The position numbers were made by a program, and so were the translations under genes. Shown here piece after piece: positions 35,301 through 42,344 of a DNA stretch of 64,000 nucleotides. The DNA is taken from assembly GCA_039944855.1 (NCBI GenBank), contig JBDUXZ010000031.1, forward strand, positions 178,194-242,193, given 5' to 3'. Numbering within the stretch: the stretch's first letter is position 1; each line of letters begins with the position of its first letter. The notes beneath the pieces are model-generated. The model had not been told where the DNA came from. It ran no database searches and saw nothing but the letters and a program-made list of their open reading frames with translations. This DNA comes from Rhodothermales bacterium. GTDB lineage: Bacteria; Bacteroidota; Rhodothermia; Rhodothermales; JANQRZ01.

Positions 35301-36439
35301 TCCTCAACAACCTCGTCGGCAACGCCATTAAGTTCACGGAGTCCGGGCACGTCACGATCGAGGTGGCGACCGAGGGCGACCGCGTCCGCCTCGACGTCGT
35401 CGACTCCGGCGTCGGCATCGACGAGGACTTCCTGCCGCATCTCTTCGACGAGTTCCGGCAGGAGGACCAGGGGAACAGCCACGGTCACGGCGGCAGCGGG
35501 CTCGGCCTCGCCATCACGAAGAAGCTCGTCGGGATCATGGGGGGGACGGTCAACGTCGAGAGCGTGAAGGGCGAGGGGAGCCGGTTCACGCTGACGTTCC
35601 CCAGCATCATCGAGCCGGAGCGGGTGCAGGAGGCGATCGGCCGCGCCTTCGCGCGAAACGAGGACGCGATGAAACACGCCGCGCGTGCGATTGCGGAGCC
35701 CGAGGCCGGCGACTTCGACCTGACCACGCTCGTCTTCACCCACCCCTCGGAGGCGGATCCGGGGTCGGAGACCGCGCCGGTGGGGACGACGACCGCAGGG
35801 CCCTCCTGGGAGCCAGTGGAGACGGTAGCGAAGGCGCCATCCGCTACGGATGGTTTCATGATGGAAGACGACTTCATGCTGACGGACTTGCTGCCGAGCA
35901 GTGCCACGGAGCGGAGCGGCTCGGACGGCGATGCAGTAGAGGGCTTCCTCTCGCTCAGCGAGGTGTCGCTCCGCGTCACCGGAGAGACGAAGGGGGAGCG
36001 CTTAGGCTCCTTCATCTTGGACGACGTGGTGCCGGTGAAGCCCGTCGCCCCGCCAGCCGAGGGACGGCCGCGTGTGCTCCTCATCGAGGACGATCCGCAG
36101 ACGCGCACCGCCCTGGAGCGCGTGCTCCAAAGCAGGTTCGCCGTTGACGTCGCGACCGAAGCGCGGACCGCGCTCGACCGAATGGCGAAGGGGACGTACG
36201 ATGCGTTCGTGCTCGACGTCAACCTCGGCGGCAGCCGGCGTGGAGTCAACGTGCTCCGCGTGGCGCGCACGCTGCCGGGCTACGCGGGCACCGTAGCCGT
36301 AGCGCTCCTGCCGAACGGGGTGGGCGACGTGCCCTTCCTCGATGCAGGGTTCGACCACTGCGTCAGCCGGCCGTTTACGAAAGAGCGGCTGGAGAAGCTG
36401 CTCGCGGTGCTGGATCGAGCCGGGAAGGGGGCGGCGTAA
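32339..36439 (+). CDS. Multi-sensor hybrid histidine kinase (pseudo-receiver, PAS and GAF sensors, HisKA, HATPase, receiver)
   Basis: The 1366-residue protein starts at ATG 32339 (open frame from 32171). Residues about 1-120 resemble a receiver but lack the acidic pair and the phospho-Asp position. Then follow PAS (STADGRILYANHALAQILG), a GAF-like domain, a second PAS with PAC-like end (GVLQDVTERR), another GAF (MGTGRVALWLLDED) and a third PAS (YTIDEVEDLDGLQRIVHEDD). The kinase core has SMSHEIRTPLTG with H880, NNLVGNAIKF, VVDSGVGIDE and GGSGLGLAITKKLVGIMGG. A long acidic linker leads to a C-terminal receiver with LLIEDDP and D1293 (AFVLDVNLGG). No membrane helix is seen, so it senses cytoplasmic signals. 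Confidence 0.9.
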   Translation: MTFPLHALLVSSTPADPVLDALRRAGYDPHPEFVSTPKALAASLDRRAWDAVVVCHDEVGISAWEVLAGVQHRASCPPVVVVGDALGEAEAVALIGEGVRDVIRTADLGRLGVVVAKALRSHREQLAPRAEPEAESAFHALAAHMPIGLYRSTADGRILYANHALAQILGCDAVEDLLGEQVITTIKYPREAFVREIEVAGEVRDFVMHWERTDGEFVVTRENTRSVRDASGTLLYYEGTMEDITEERRAFHVEQRRARQLEAIVRFSAAVDAAQGSNALDAAILRVVEEALQADAVVFLRHSAEGFDVQTWSERIAEEVQACREQEVWKAYPVRTKPLLIRDERRLESPLLVGPMRDAMRQAGMRALGSFPLIHRGQPVGALVAFFEEPHTFSDGDLRMAETLAWNVAGAVTRWQAEGELRNSEASLRTIAAATGHVLYRLRFGATACDHISASVKTLTGYSARDLSEMGGFDTLIESREVIEGSALNGGDGASDSHYLALYRLRTADDQLRWVEDSASPWIDESGKVVGRVGVLQDVTERREREEAAHLQSRRSLAQQKALNELSTLDADAPSVLRRTTEVAAKVMGTGRVALWLLDEDSVEMRCHDLYELEEGRHRADVAFRADAVADAVEMLSHQRVLATADVMNKPLSERVGLDVYHARNGVRAVLTAPIRRGGRVVGFVAFEHLAAPRTWTLDEQDFAGAVGDLLALTLEREQRAHAEAALRESELRYRAISELAADYAHALTVEPDGSHRLAWVTDAFERISGYTIDEVEDLDGLQRIVHEDDRPALAAEIELLRQGRTIDLEMRIRTKSGEERWIWHRSRPVRDERGRMSYIYSTGQDITERKRFETALVAAREEAEEMARQKSEFLASMSHEIRTPLTGLLGFAGVLAEELDGEQREFARLIEQSGRRLLGTVNSVLDLAKLESEGIELVPEPLDIVDEARQVVLLLSPLADGKGIALRLRTDERELIAPLDAVCLHRILNNLVGNAIKFTESGHVTIEVATEGDRVRLDVVDSGVGIDEDFLPHLFDEFRQEDQGNSHGHGGSGLGLAITKKLVGIMGGTVNVESVKGEGSRFTLTFPSIIEPERVQEAIGRAFARNEDAMKHAARAIAEPEAGDFDLTTLVFTHPSEADPGSETAPVGTTTAGPSWEPVETVAKAPSATDGFMMEDDFMLTDLLPSSATERSGSDGDAVEGFLSLSEVSLRVTGETKGERLGSFILDDVVPVKPVAPPAEGRPRVLLIEDDPQTRTALERVLQSRFAVDVATEARTALDRMAKGTYDAFVLDVNLGGSRRGVNVLRVARTLPGYAGTVAVALLPNGVGDVPFLDAGFDHCVSRPFTKERLEKLLAVLDRAGKGAA

Positions 36440-36471
36440 CGGGCAGCCTGACCCCGTTCACGGTGCTGCCG

Positions 36472-36479
36472 TAGATTCG
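36472..36479 (+). promoter_or_regulatory. Possible -7 box before the patatin gene
   Basis: TAGATTCG lies 29 bases before GTG 36509; a weaker match to the recurring box. Confidence 0.3.
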
Positions 36480-36508
36480 GATTTCCCGAACGCACGTCTC
36501 CGCTCCCC

Positions 36509-37690
36509 GTGTCCACGTCCCCCGGCCCCACGTCCCCGTCCGTCGCGCCGCTCGCGCTGATGATGAGTGGCGGCGGCGCCCGCGCGGCGTATCAGGTGGG
36601 CGTGCTCCGCGCGCTCGCGCGGCGCTGGCCCGATTTCCAGCCGCAGATCATCACCGGCGTATCGGCCGGCGCCATCAACGCCGCCTCGCTCGCCGGCTAC
36701 GCCGGCCCCTTCGTCGACGCGCTCGACGACCTCGGCCGGCTGTGGGGCGGGCTGACGACGGAGCAGGTGTTCCGGACCGACAGTTCGAGCCTGCTCCAGA
36801 TCGGCTACCGCTGGGCCAAGCGGCTGCTCTCCGGCGGCGAGGCGGGCCGCCGCGCGCGTGGGTTCGTCGACACGGCCCCACTACGGGACCTCCTCTCTCG
36901 CCACCTCGACCCCAAGGGCGACGGGATCGAAGGCGTCGAGGCGAACATCGGGGCCGGCCGGCTCCACGCCTTCGGCATCACGGCGACGAACTACGCCACG
37001 GGCCGGTCGGTGACGTGGGTGCAGGGGAAGGACGTTCAATCGTGGGACTTCCCGAAGCGTCACAGCGTCCACGCCCGCGTCGGCGTGGAGCACGTCATGG
37101 CGTCGGCGGCGCTCCCCCTCATCTTCCCGGCCGTCCCCGTCGGCGCCGACTGGTACGGCGACGGCGGCATCCGGCTGACGGCGCCGCTCTCGCCCGCGCT
37201 CCACCTCGGCGCCCGCCGCATCCTCGCCGTCTCGACGCGCTACGCACGGACGGCCGTCGAAGCGGAGGACCGCGCCGTGACGGGCTACCCGCCGCCCGCG
37301 CAGATCCTCGGCGTCCTCATGAACGCCATCTTCCTCGACCTCCTCGACCAGGACGCGACGACGCTGCGCCGGATCAGCCGCCTCTCCGGGTCGCTCGCGC
37401 CGGATCAGCGCGACGGGCTCCGCCCGGTTCGCCTCCTCGTGATCCGACCGTCGCAGGACCTCGGCCGGCTCGCGGGCGACTACGAGCCGGAGCTGCCGCC
37501 CGCGTTCCGCTTCCTCATGCGGGGGCTGGGGACGCGGCAGACGCGGAGCCCGGACTGGCTCTCGATGCTCCTCTTCGAGCCGGACTACATCCGGCACCTC
37601 ATGGAGATCGGAGAGCACGACGCGGAGGCGCGGATCGACGAGATCGGGGCCCTCCTCAGCGCGACCGAGCTTCAGTCCGACGAGGACTAG
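36509..37690 (+). CDS. Patatin-like phospholipase
   Basis: GTG 36509 is the start; ATG 36560 lies inside the core motif and is too late. The 393-residue protein has the oxyanion loop MMSGGGARAAYQVGVLRAL, nucleophile Ser (about S52) in TGVSAGAINAAS, and the catalytic Asp (about D218) in WYGDGGIRLTAPL, so the Ser-Asp dyad is intact. It should hydrolyse acyl ester bonds of lipids. There is no signal peptide, and the C-terminal part (DUF3336-free, helical) is specific to Bacteroidota/Gram-negative patatins. It ends 8 bases before a convergent gene. Confidence 0.92.
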   Translation: MSTSPGPTSPSVAPLALMMSGGGARAAYQVGVLRALARRWPDFQPQIITGVSAGAINAASLAGYAGPFVDALDDLGRLWGGLTTEQVFRTDSSSLLQIGYRWAKRLLSGGEAGRRARGFVDTAPLRDLLSRHLDPKGDGIEGVEANIGAGRLHAFGITATNYATGRSVTWVQGKDVQSWDFPKRHSVHARVGVEHVMASAALPLIFPAVPVGADWYGDGGIRLTAPLSPALHLGARRILAVSTRYARTAVEAEDRAVTGYPPPAQILGVLMNAIFLDLLDQDATTLRRISRLSGSLAPDQRDGLRPVRLLVIRPSQDLGRLAGDYEPELPPAFRFLMRGLGTRQTRSPDWLSMLLFEPDYIRHLMEIGEHDAEARIDEIGALLSATELQSDED

Positions 37691-37698
37691 CCCCGCCG

Positions 37699-38298
37699 CT
37701 ACGCCTCGTCACCGCCTTCGAGCGCGCGGCCACGGGAGGGGTCGACGCTGCCCGCGATCGCGCACTCCGCCATGAACGGGTAGAGCGCCGAGAGATCGAG
37801 GAGCTGCCACGGGCGACCGTCGACGCAGACGGGCAGGCCGTGCGCCTCGGCGTATTCGACGACGCGGTGGCTGAGCCGGGGGAAGTCCGGGAAGAGGTGG
37901 GGGATGCGGAACACCCGACCCGGTCGCCCCTCCGCCGGTGCTTGCGCGATCACTAGGCCTGCCGCGTCGAGCTCGACGCGCTCTACCTCCGTCCACGGCA
38001 GCACCGACTTCCGCCGCGCGTAGTCGTAGCCGACGACGCGGTGGACCGAGAGCTTGACGCACCACACGACGCTCCGCAGCCGGAGGAACGCGCGCGAGGC
38101 CCACGCGAGAATGCCCGCCACCACGAGTCCGACGAGGCCGAGCGCCACGAACGGGAAGGGGACGTAGAGCAGGATCAGCGGGATCGCCCCGGCGATGGCT
38201 CCGAGCACGACGACGAGCACGCCGACCAGCCGGGCTACACGTCGCCGCGTATCGAACTGGACCTGCTCGTTATCGAATACCTCGTACCAGTCGGACAT
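37699..38298 (-). CDS. Membrane protein with two helices and PH-like C-terminal domain
   Basis: ATG 38298 is preferred over in-frame GTG 38301. The 199-residue protein has two membrane helices (LVGVLVVVLGAIAGAIPLIL and VALGLVGLVVAGILAWASRA), then a beta-rich cytoplasmic part with SVHRVVGYDYARRKSVLPWT and VERVELDAAGLVIA, the pattern of bacterial PH-like (bPH) domains in membrane proteins. The C-terminal LSALYPFMAECAIAG is unassigned. No specific family is recognised. It has a promoter box at 38335 and is not linked to neighbours. Confidence 0.7.
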   Translation of the reverse strand: MSDWYEVFDNEQVQFDTRRRVARLVGVLVVVLGAIAGAIPLILLYVPFPFVALGLVGLVVAGILAWASRAFLRLRSVVWCVKLSVHRVVGYDYARRKSVLPWTEVERVELDAAGLVIAQAPAEGRPGRVFRIPHLFPDFPRLSHRVVEYAEAHGLPVCVDGRPWQLLDLSALYPFMAECAIAGSVDPSRGRALEGGDEA

Positions 38299-38334
38299 CA
38301 CGCTGCGGGAAAGAGGGGAGAAATGGAAGCGCTA

Positions 38335-38342
38335 CCAAGATA
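38335..38342 (-). promoter_or_regulatory. Probable -7 promoter box
   Basis: The minus strand reads TATCTTGG 36 bases before ATG 38298, identical to the box of the UspA gene. Confidence 0.45.
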
Positions 38343-38399
38343 GGATGAACGACGCCCGCGAAGGTTTCGCGACGCCCCGTTTGTGGATAAGTAGTCCAA

Positions 38400-39437
38400 T
38401 TACAAGCGGCGCGGCTCTCGCTCGCCAAACGCCTCGCGGAGCACGGTGATCGCTGCGTCGACGTCCTCGTCCGACACGTCGCGGTGGAGCGTGGCGCGGA
38501 CGGTGTGCGGGCCGAAGGCGACGAGGCGCACGCCGCGCGCTTCGAGCCGGGCCAGCACGTCCTCGGCCGGCGGCCCCGTCTCGGCGATGACGATGTTCGT
38601 CTCGACCGTCGCCGGGTCGATCGTGAACGTAGGGAGCGCCGCGAAGGCATCGGCGAGACGGCGGGCGCGGGCGTGGTCGTCGGCGAGCCCGGCGCGGTGG
38701 TGGTCGAGGGCGTAGAGGCCCGCCGCGGCGAGGAGGCCGATCTGCCGCATCCCGCCGCCGAACAGCTTCCGGTAGCGCCGCGCCAGCCGGATCGTCTCCT
38801 CCGACCCTGCGAGCACGGACCCGACCGGCGCGCCGAGCCCTTTCGAAAGACACACCGTCACGGTGTCGAACGGCGCTGCGATCTCCGCCTCGCTGTGGCC
38901 CGACGCGACGGCGGCGTTCCACAACCGCGCCCCGTCGAGGTGAAGCGCGAGGCTGTGGGCCCGCGCTGCCTCGGCGACATCGTGGATGAGGTCGAGCGGA
39001 TAGACCACGCCACCGGCTTTGTTGACCGTGTTCTCCAGGCACACGAGCCGCGTGCGCGGCTCCCAGTCGTAGCGGCCCCGCGCGACGGCGGCGACGGCCT
39101 CGCCGGAGAGCAGCCCGTGCGGCTCCTCAATCGGCCGGAGTTGAACGCCGGAGAGCAGCCCCGGCGCGCCCGACTCGTAGTGGAAGATGTGGCTCCGCTC
39201 GGCGACTACCACCTCGTCGCCGGGCCGGGTGTGGACCTTGATGGCGAGCTGGTTGCCCATCACCCCGGTCGGCACGAACACGGCGGCCTCTTTGCCGAGC
39301 AGCTCCGCCACACGGGCTTCGAGCCGCCGCGCCGTCGGGTCCTCGCCGAACACGTCGTCGCCGACCTCCGCCTCAGCTATGGCGCGGCGCATGGCCGGCG
39401 TCGGCTTCGTGACCGTGTCGCTGCGGAGGTCGATCAT
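38400..39437 (-). CDS. ltaE: Low-specificity L-threonine aldolase
   Basis: The 345-residue PLP enzyme of the beta-eliminating lyase family cleaves L-threonine or allo-threonine to glycine and acetaldehyde. It starts [17 protein letters not shown], shows [43 protein letters not shown] and the PLP-lysine in [16 protein letters not shown], and then [19 protein letters not shown]. Length and motifs match bacterial LtaE. It is downstream of mtgA on the same strand with a strong inverted repeat in the gap, so transcription may be independent. Confidence 0.95.
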   Translation of the reverse strand: MIDLRSDTVTKPTPAMRRAIAEAEVGDDVFGEDPTARRLEARVAELLGKEAAVFVPTGVMGNQLAIKVHTRPGDEVVVAERSHIFHYESGAPGLLSGVQLRPIEEPHGLLSGEAVAAVARGRYDWEPRTRLVCLENTVNKAGGVVYPLDLIHDVAEAARAHSLALHLDGARLWNAAVASGHSEAEIAAPFDTVTVCLSKGLGAPVGSVLAGSEETIRLARRYRKLFGGGMRQIGLLAAAGLYALDHHRAGLADDHARARRLADAFAALPTFTIDPATVETNIVIAETGPPAEDVLARLEARGVRLVAFGPHTVRATLHRDVSDEDVDAAITVLREAFGEREPRRL

Positions 39438-39439
39438 AG

Positions 39440-39493
39440 GAGTCGGGGGTCGAGCGTCAGGAGTCGAGGCGCCGGACCCTCGACCCCCGACTC
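39440..39493. repeat. Perfect 15-bp inverted repeat between mtgA and ltaE
   Basis: Arms GAGTCGGGGGTCGAG (39440-39454) and CTCGACCCCCGACTC (39479-39493) are exact. The second arm reaches the mtgA stop codon. It could end mtgA transcription, though no U-run follows on the minus strand; it resembles GTCGGGGGTCGAG repeats common in this phylum. Confidence 0.65.
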
Positions 39494-40193
39494 ACCATCC
39501 CATCTGCTGCATCCGGGAGCGGATCGTTCCGGCGTAGCTGCCCATGTTCTGCGGGCGGCGCGTGCGCGGCGCGGGGATGACGGCGGCGAGCCGGGCGGCC
39601 TGATCGCGCGAGAGGTCGGCGGCCGAGGTGTCGTAGTGGTAGCGGGCGGCGGCCTCGATCCCGAACACGCCCGGCCCCCACTCGATCACGTTGAGGTAGA
39701 GCGCGAGGATGCGCTCCTTCGGGAGGATCAGCTCGGCGAGGTACGTCAGCGGGACTTCGAGCCCTTTGCGGACGTACGAGCGGTGCGTCGTCAGGAATAG
39801 GTTTTTGACGAGCTGCTGCGTGATCGTCGAGGCACCGCGGGGGGCGCGGCCCCGGCGTGCGGCCTCGCGGCGGGCTTTGTCGAGCTCCTCCCAATCGATC
39901 CCGCCGTGCTGGTAGAAGCGCGTGTCCTCGGCGGCGACTACGGCGCGCTCGGCCTGGTCCGAGATCGCGCCGAGCGAGACGGGGTAGTAGCGGAACTCGA
40001 AGTCGCCCTCTTCGAAGATCGCCTCGATCTGCCGCTGGATCTGGACCGAGGTCACGGGCGGCGGCACGAAGCGCATCGCCACGAGCGACACGGTGCACAG
40101 CCCGTAAAAGATCAGCAGCGCGAGGATCGGCCAGAGGACGAGCGCGCGGAGGACGCGGAGCAGGGTGTTCCGTTGGACCTGCGCACGGGGCAT
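39492..40193 (-). CDS. mtgA: Monofunctional biosynthetic peptidoglycan transglycosylase
   Basis: ATG 40193 is used; the frame extends to 40331 without domain support. The 233-residue GT51 enzyme polymerises lipid II into glycan strands at the periplasmic face. It has one N-terminal membrane helix (LVLWPILALLIFYGLCTVSL) and the GT51 motifs AERAVVAAEDTRFYQHGG with catalytic Glu, GASTITQQLVKNLFL, RKGLEVPLTYLAELILPKE and LNVIEWGPGVFGIEAAARYH. There is no transpeptidase domain. Gene greA lies 64 bases upstream. Confidence 0.95.
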   Translation of the reverse strand: MPRAQVQRNTLLRVLRALVLWPILALLIFYGLCTVSLVAMRFVPPPVTSVQIQRQIEAIFEEGDFEFRYYPVSLGAISDQAERAVVAAEDTRFYQHGGIDWEELDKARREAARRGRAPRGASTITQQLVKNLFLTTHRSYVRKGLEVPLTYLAELILPKERILALYLNVIEWGPGVFGIEAAARYHYDTSAADLSRDQAARLAAVIPAPRTRRPQNMGSYAGTIRSRMQQMGW

Positions 40194-40257
40194 CGCTGCG
40201 TACCGGAGGGGAGAAAGGACACGCCGGGGCGTGCGGGGAACCGGGTCGGGCGGGCGG

Positions 40258-40734
40258 CTACTGCCGGCTGATCTCGAGGATCTTGAGCGGGACCTTGCCG
40301 GCGGGCACCGTGATCTCCACGACGTCGCCAACTTCGTGGCCGAGCAAGCCTTTCCCGACCGGGCTCGCGATCGAGATCTTGCCCTTCGCCATGTCCGCTT
40401 CTTCGGCGGAGACGAGGGTGTACGTCGCCTCCTTCTTCGTCTTCACGTTCTCCACCCGGACGGTCGAGAGGATGAAGACCTTGGAGTCGTCGATCTGCTT
40501 CTCGTCGACGAGGCGGGCGCTCGCGATCGTCGTTTCGAGCTTCGCGATGCGGGCTTCGTGGTGGCCCTGCGCCTCTTTGGCAGCGTCGTACTCCGCGTTC
40601 TCCGAGAGGTCGCCCTGCGCGCGCGCCTCGGCGATCTCCTGGGCGATCCGTTGCCGCCCCTCGGTCTTGGCGAGGCGGAGTTCTTCCTTGAGCTTGTCGA
40701 GCGCTTCTTGCGTGAGATAAACCGGCTTGTCCAT
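40258..40734 (-). CDS. greA: Transcription elongation factor GreA
   Basis: The protein has 158 residues, the normal GreA length. It rescues backtracked RNA polymerase by stimulating transcript cleavage. The N-terminal coiled coil (LTQEALDKLKEELRLAKTEG) carries the acidic tip GDLSENAEYDAAKEAQ typical of GreA, followed by KLETTIASARLVDE and the FKBP-like C-terminal half with VENVKTKKEATYTLVSAEEA and SPVGKGLLGHEVGDVVEI. A TATATTCC box at 40802 precedes it. Confidence 0.97.
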   Translation of the reverse strand: MDKPVYLTQEALDKLKEELRLAKTEGRQRIAQEIAEARAQGDLSENAEYDAAKEAQGHHEARIAKLETTIASARLVDEKQIDDSKVFILSTVRVENVKTKKEATYTLVSAEEADMAKGKISIASPVGKGLLGHEVGDVVEITVPAGKVPLKILEISRQ

Positions 40735-40801
40735 GCCCGTCGTGGTACCCTGAAAACAAAAAAGAACGCCACGTCCCGACCGGGAGGCGGCGATGGAAAG
40801 C

Positions 40802-40809
40802 GGAATATA
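40802..40809 (-). promoter_or_regulatory. Probable -7 promoter box of greA
   Basis: The minus strand reads TATATTCC 67 bases before ATG 40734. Confidence 0.4.
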
Positions 40810-40889
40810 CGGCGACGAAGGGCGTCACCGCCATTGAAGTCAGGAGAATACCGATAGCGCCTGCGCCGTCACGTCGAAGCCGTCGATCG

Positions 40890-41546
40890 TCACCACCCGG
40901 AGCGAGCCGGGCCGGACGGCGCGGGGCCCGGTCGCGCGGACTCGGGGCGAACAGCGGGCTGGGCGGGCGGCGCGGTCGTGGCGAATACGGGTGAGGCCGG
41001 GCCGCCGTCGGTCCGCACGTCGAGGAGGCGGCGGGCGGTCCAATACGTCTCTTGGAAGTGTCGCTGGTTGAAATCGTCGACGAGCACGCGGTCGCGCGAC
41101 GACGAGGCGTGGAGGAGGCGTCCGCCGTCGAGGTAGATACCGACGTGGCGCTGGTCGGGGCCGGTGCGGAAGAAGACGAGGTCGCCCGTGCGGAGGTCGT
41201 CCCGGCGCACGGCGATGCCCTCGTTGACCTGCGTCCGCGTCGAGCGCGTGAGGTGGAGCGCGAACGCCCCGGCGTAGACGGCGCGGACGAGCGCGGAGCA
41301 GTCGACGCCGCTCTTCGTGGTGCCGCCGAAGCGGTACGGCACGCCCATCCACTCGGACGCCGCGCGGAGGAGTTGCGCTTCCGCCGCCGTCGCGGGCACC
41401 GGAGCGCGAGCGCGGGCCTCGACCGTCGCGGGCGTCGTCGCGTTTCCAACCGGGGCGCTCGACCCGCACCCGGCGAGGAGCAGGAGCGCCGCCGTGGCGA
41501 CGAGCGGAGCGAACGCGCGGTCGAGTGCGAATCGAAACGGGGGCAT
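40890..41546 (-). CDS. NlpC/P60 cell-wall peptidase lipoprotein
   Basis: ATG 41546 gives a lipoprotein signal (LVATAALLLLAGCGSS). The 218-residue protein has an NlpC/P60 domain at residues about 60-180: MGVPYRFGGTTKSGVDCSAL with the catalytic Cys, RTGDLVFFRTGPDQRHVGIYL with the catalytic His, and HASSSRDRVLVDD. A Pro/Ala-rich tail follows. Such enzymes cleave D-gamma-Glu-DAP or similar peptide bonds in the wall, here probably from the inner leaflet of the outer membrane. It is divergent from the bacilliredoxin gene. Confidence 0.93.
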   Translation of the reverse strand: MPPFRFALDRAFAPLVATAALLLLAGCGSSAPVGNATTPATVEARARAPVPATAAEAQLLRAASEWMGVPYRFGGTTKSGVDCSALVRAVYAGAFALHLTRSTRTQVNEGIAVRRDDLRTGDLVFFRTGPDQRHVGIYLDGGRLLHASSSRDRVLVDDFNQRHFQETYWTARRLLDVRTDGGPASPVFATTAPPAQPAVRPESARPGPAPSGPARSGW

Positions 41547-41761
41547 GACGAAACGAACGGTTGGGTAATGTTTTGCTTTAAGGTAAGACATTGACGTGAA
41601 ATAGAACGATAGCAACCGGATTGCGTCCACGGTGGCGGGAACACGGTCTTGCCGTGAGGATTCACCCGAGGTGTCGCGCACCGTGCCTCCCTCGTCTGCA
41701 AGCTCCGGTCCGGTTCGGCGCACCAATCCTCCTTCCGCGTTTTCCACCGACCCGATTCCCC

Positions 41762-42280
41762 ATGCCGTATCCCGAGCCGCTCGTCCAACCCATGCGCGCA
41801 GAGCTAACCCGCCTCGGCGTGGACGAACTCACCGACGCCGCCGCCGTCGATCAGGCGATGGAAGCGGCCGAGGACCAGACCGTCCTCGTCGTCGTCAACT
41901 CCGTGTGCGGTTGCGCCGCGGCGAACGCTCGTCCCGCTGTCGCGATGGCGAAGAACGTCGGTCCGCAGCCCGACCGCTACGTGACGGTCTTCGCCGGGCA
42001 GGATCTGGAGGCGACCGCGCGCATGCGCGAGCACCTGCAGGGCATCCCGCCGTCGTCGCCGTTCATGGCGCTGTTGAAGGACGGCGACCCCGTCTTCGTG
42101 CTGGAGCGCCGCCACATCGAGGGCCGCAGCGCGAGCGCGATCGCGACCGACCTCGTGGGTGCGTTCGAGAAGTACTGCGGGACCGACGCCGCGCCCGCCG
42201 GCGAAGCCGAGCGCCCCGAACTCGCCGCGCAGCCCGACGCCCGCGGCGAACTGCCCGACTCGTTCCGCTCGATCCTCTGA
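41762..42280 (+). CDS. Bacilliredoxin-family (BrxA/BrxB, YphP/YqiW) protein
   Basis: ATG 41762 starts a 172-residue protein, slightly longer than the usual 140-150 because of a C-terminal tail. It begins YPEPLVQPMRAELTRLGVDE, then VLVVVNSVCGCAAANARPAV with the CGC active site, and QDLEATARMREHLQGIPPSSP and FMALLKDGDPVFVLERRHIE. In Bacillus these proteins remove bacillithiol from mixed disulfides. Presence here suggests bacillithiol or an analogous low-molecular-weight thiol in this organism, which would matter for the thiol-gated antiporter inferred at 13047; that link is inference. Confidence 0.95.
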   Translation: MPYPEPLVQPMRAELTRLGVDELTDAAAVDQAMEAAEDQTVLVVVNSVCGCAAANARPAVAMAKNVGPQPDRYVTVFAGQDLEATARMREHLQGIPPSSPFMALLKDGDPVFVLERRHIEGRSASAIATDLVGAFEKYCGTDAAPAGEAERPELAAQPDARGELPDSFRSIL

Positions 42281-42306
42281 TCCGAAAGCTGGAACGGAAT
42301 TGATAT

Positions 42307-42336
42307 CGCGGGGGCGGCGCTTGCGTTGCCCCCGCG
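42307..42336. terminator. Terminator hairpin between convergent genes
   Basis: Arms CGCGGGGGC and GCCCCCGCG with a 12-base loop, followed by CTGCGTTTTC, lie between the bacilliredoxin and flippase stops. Confidence 0.6.
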
Positions 42337-42344
42337 CTGCGTTT

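Noticed and set aside
32456..35743. 1095-residue minus-strand frame
   Set aside because: Antisense of the hybrid kinase; long antisense frames are expected at this GC content, and the sense strand has clear domains.
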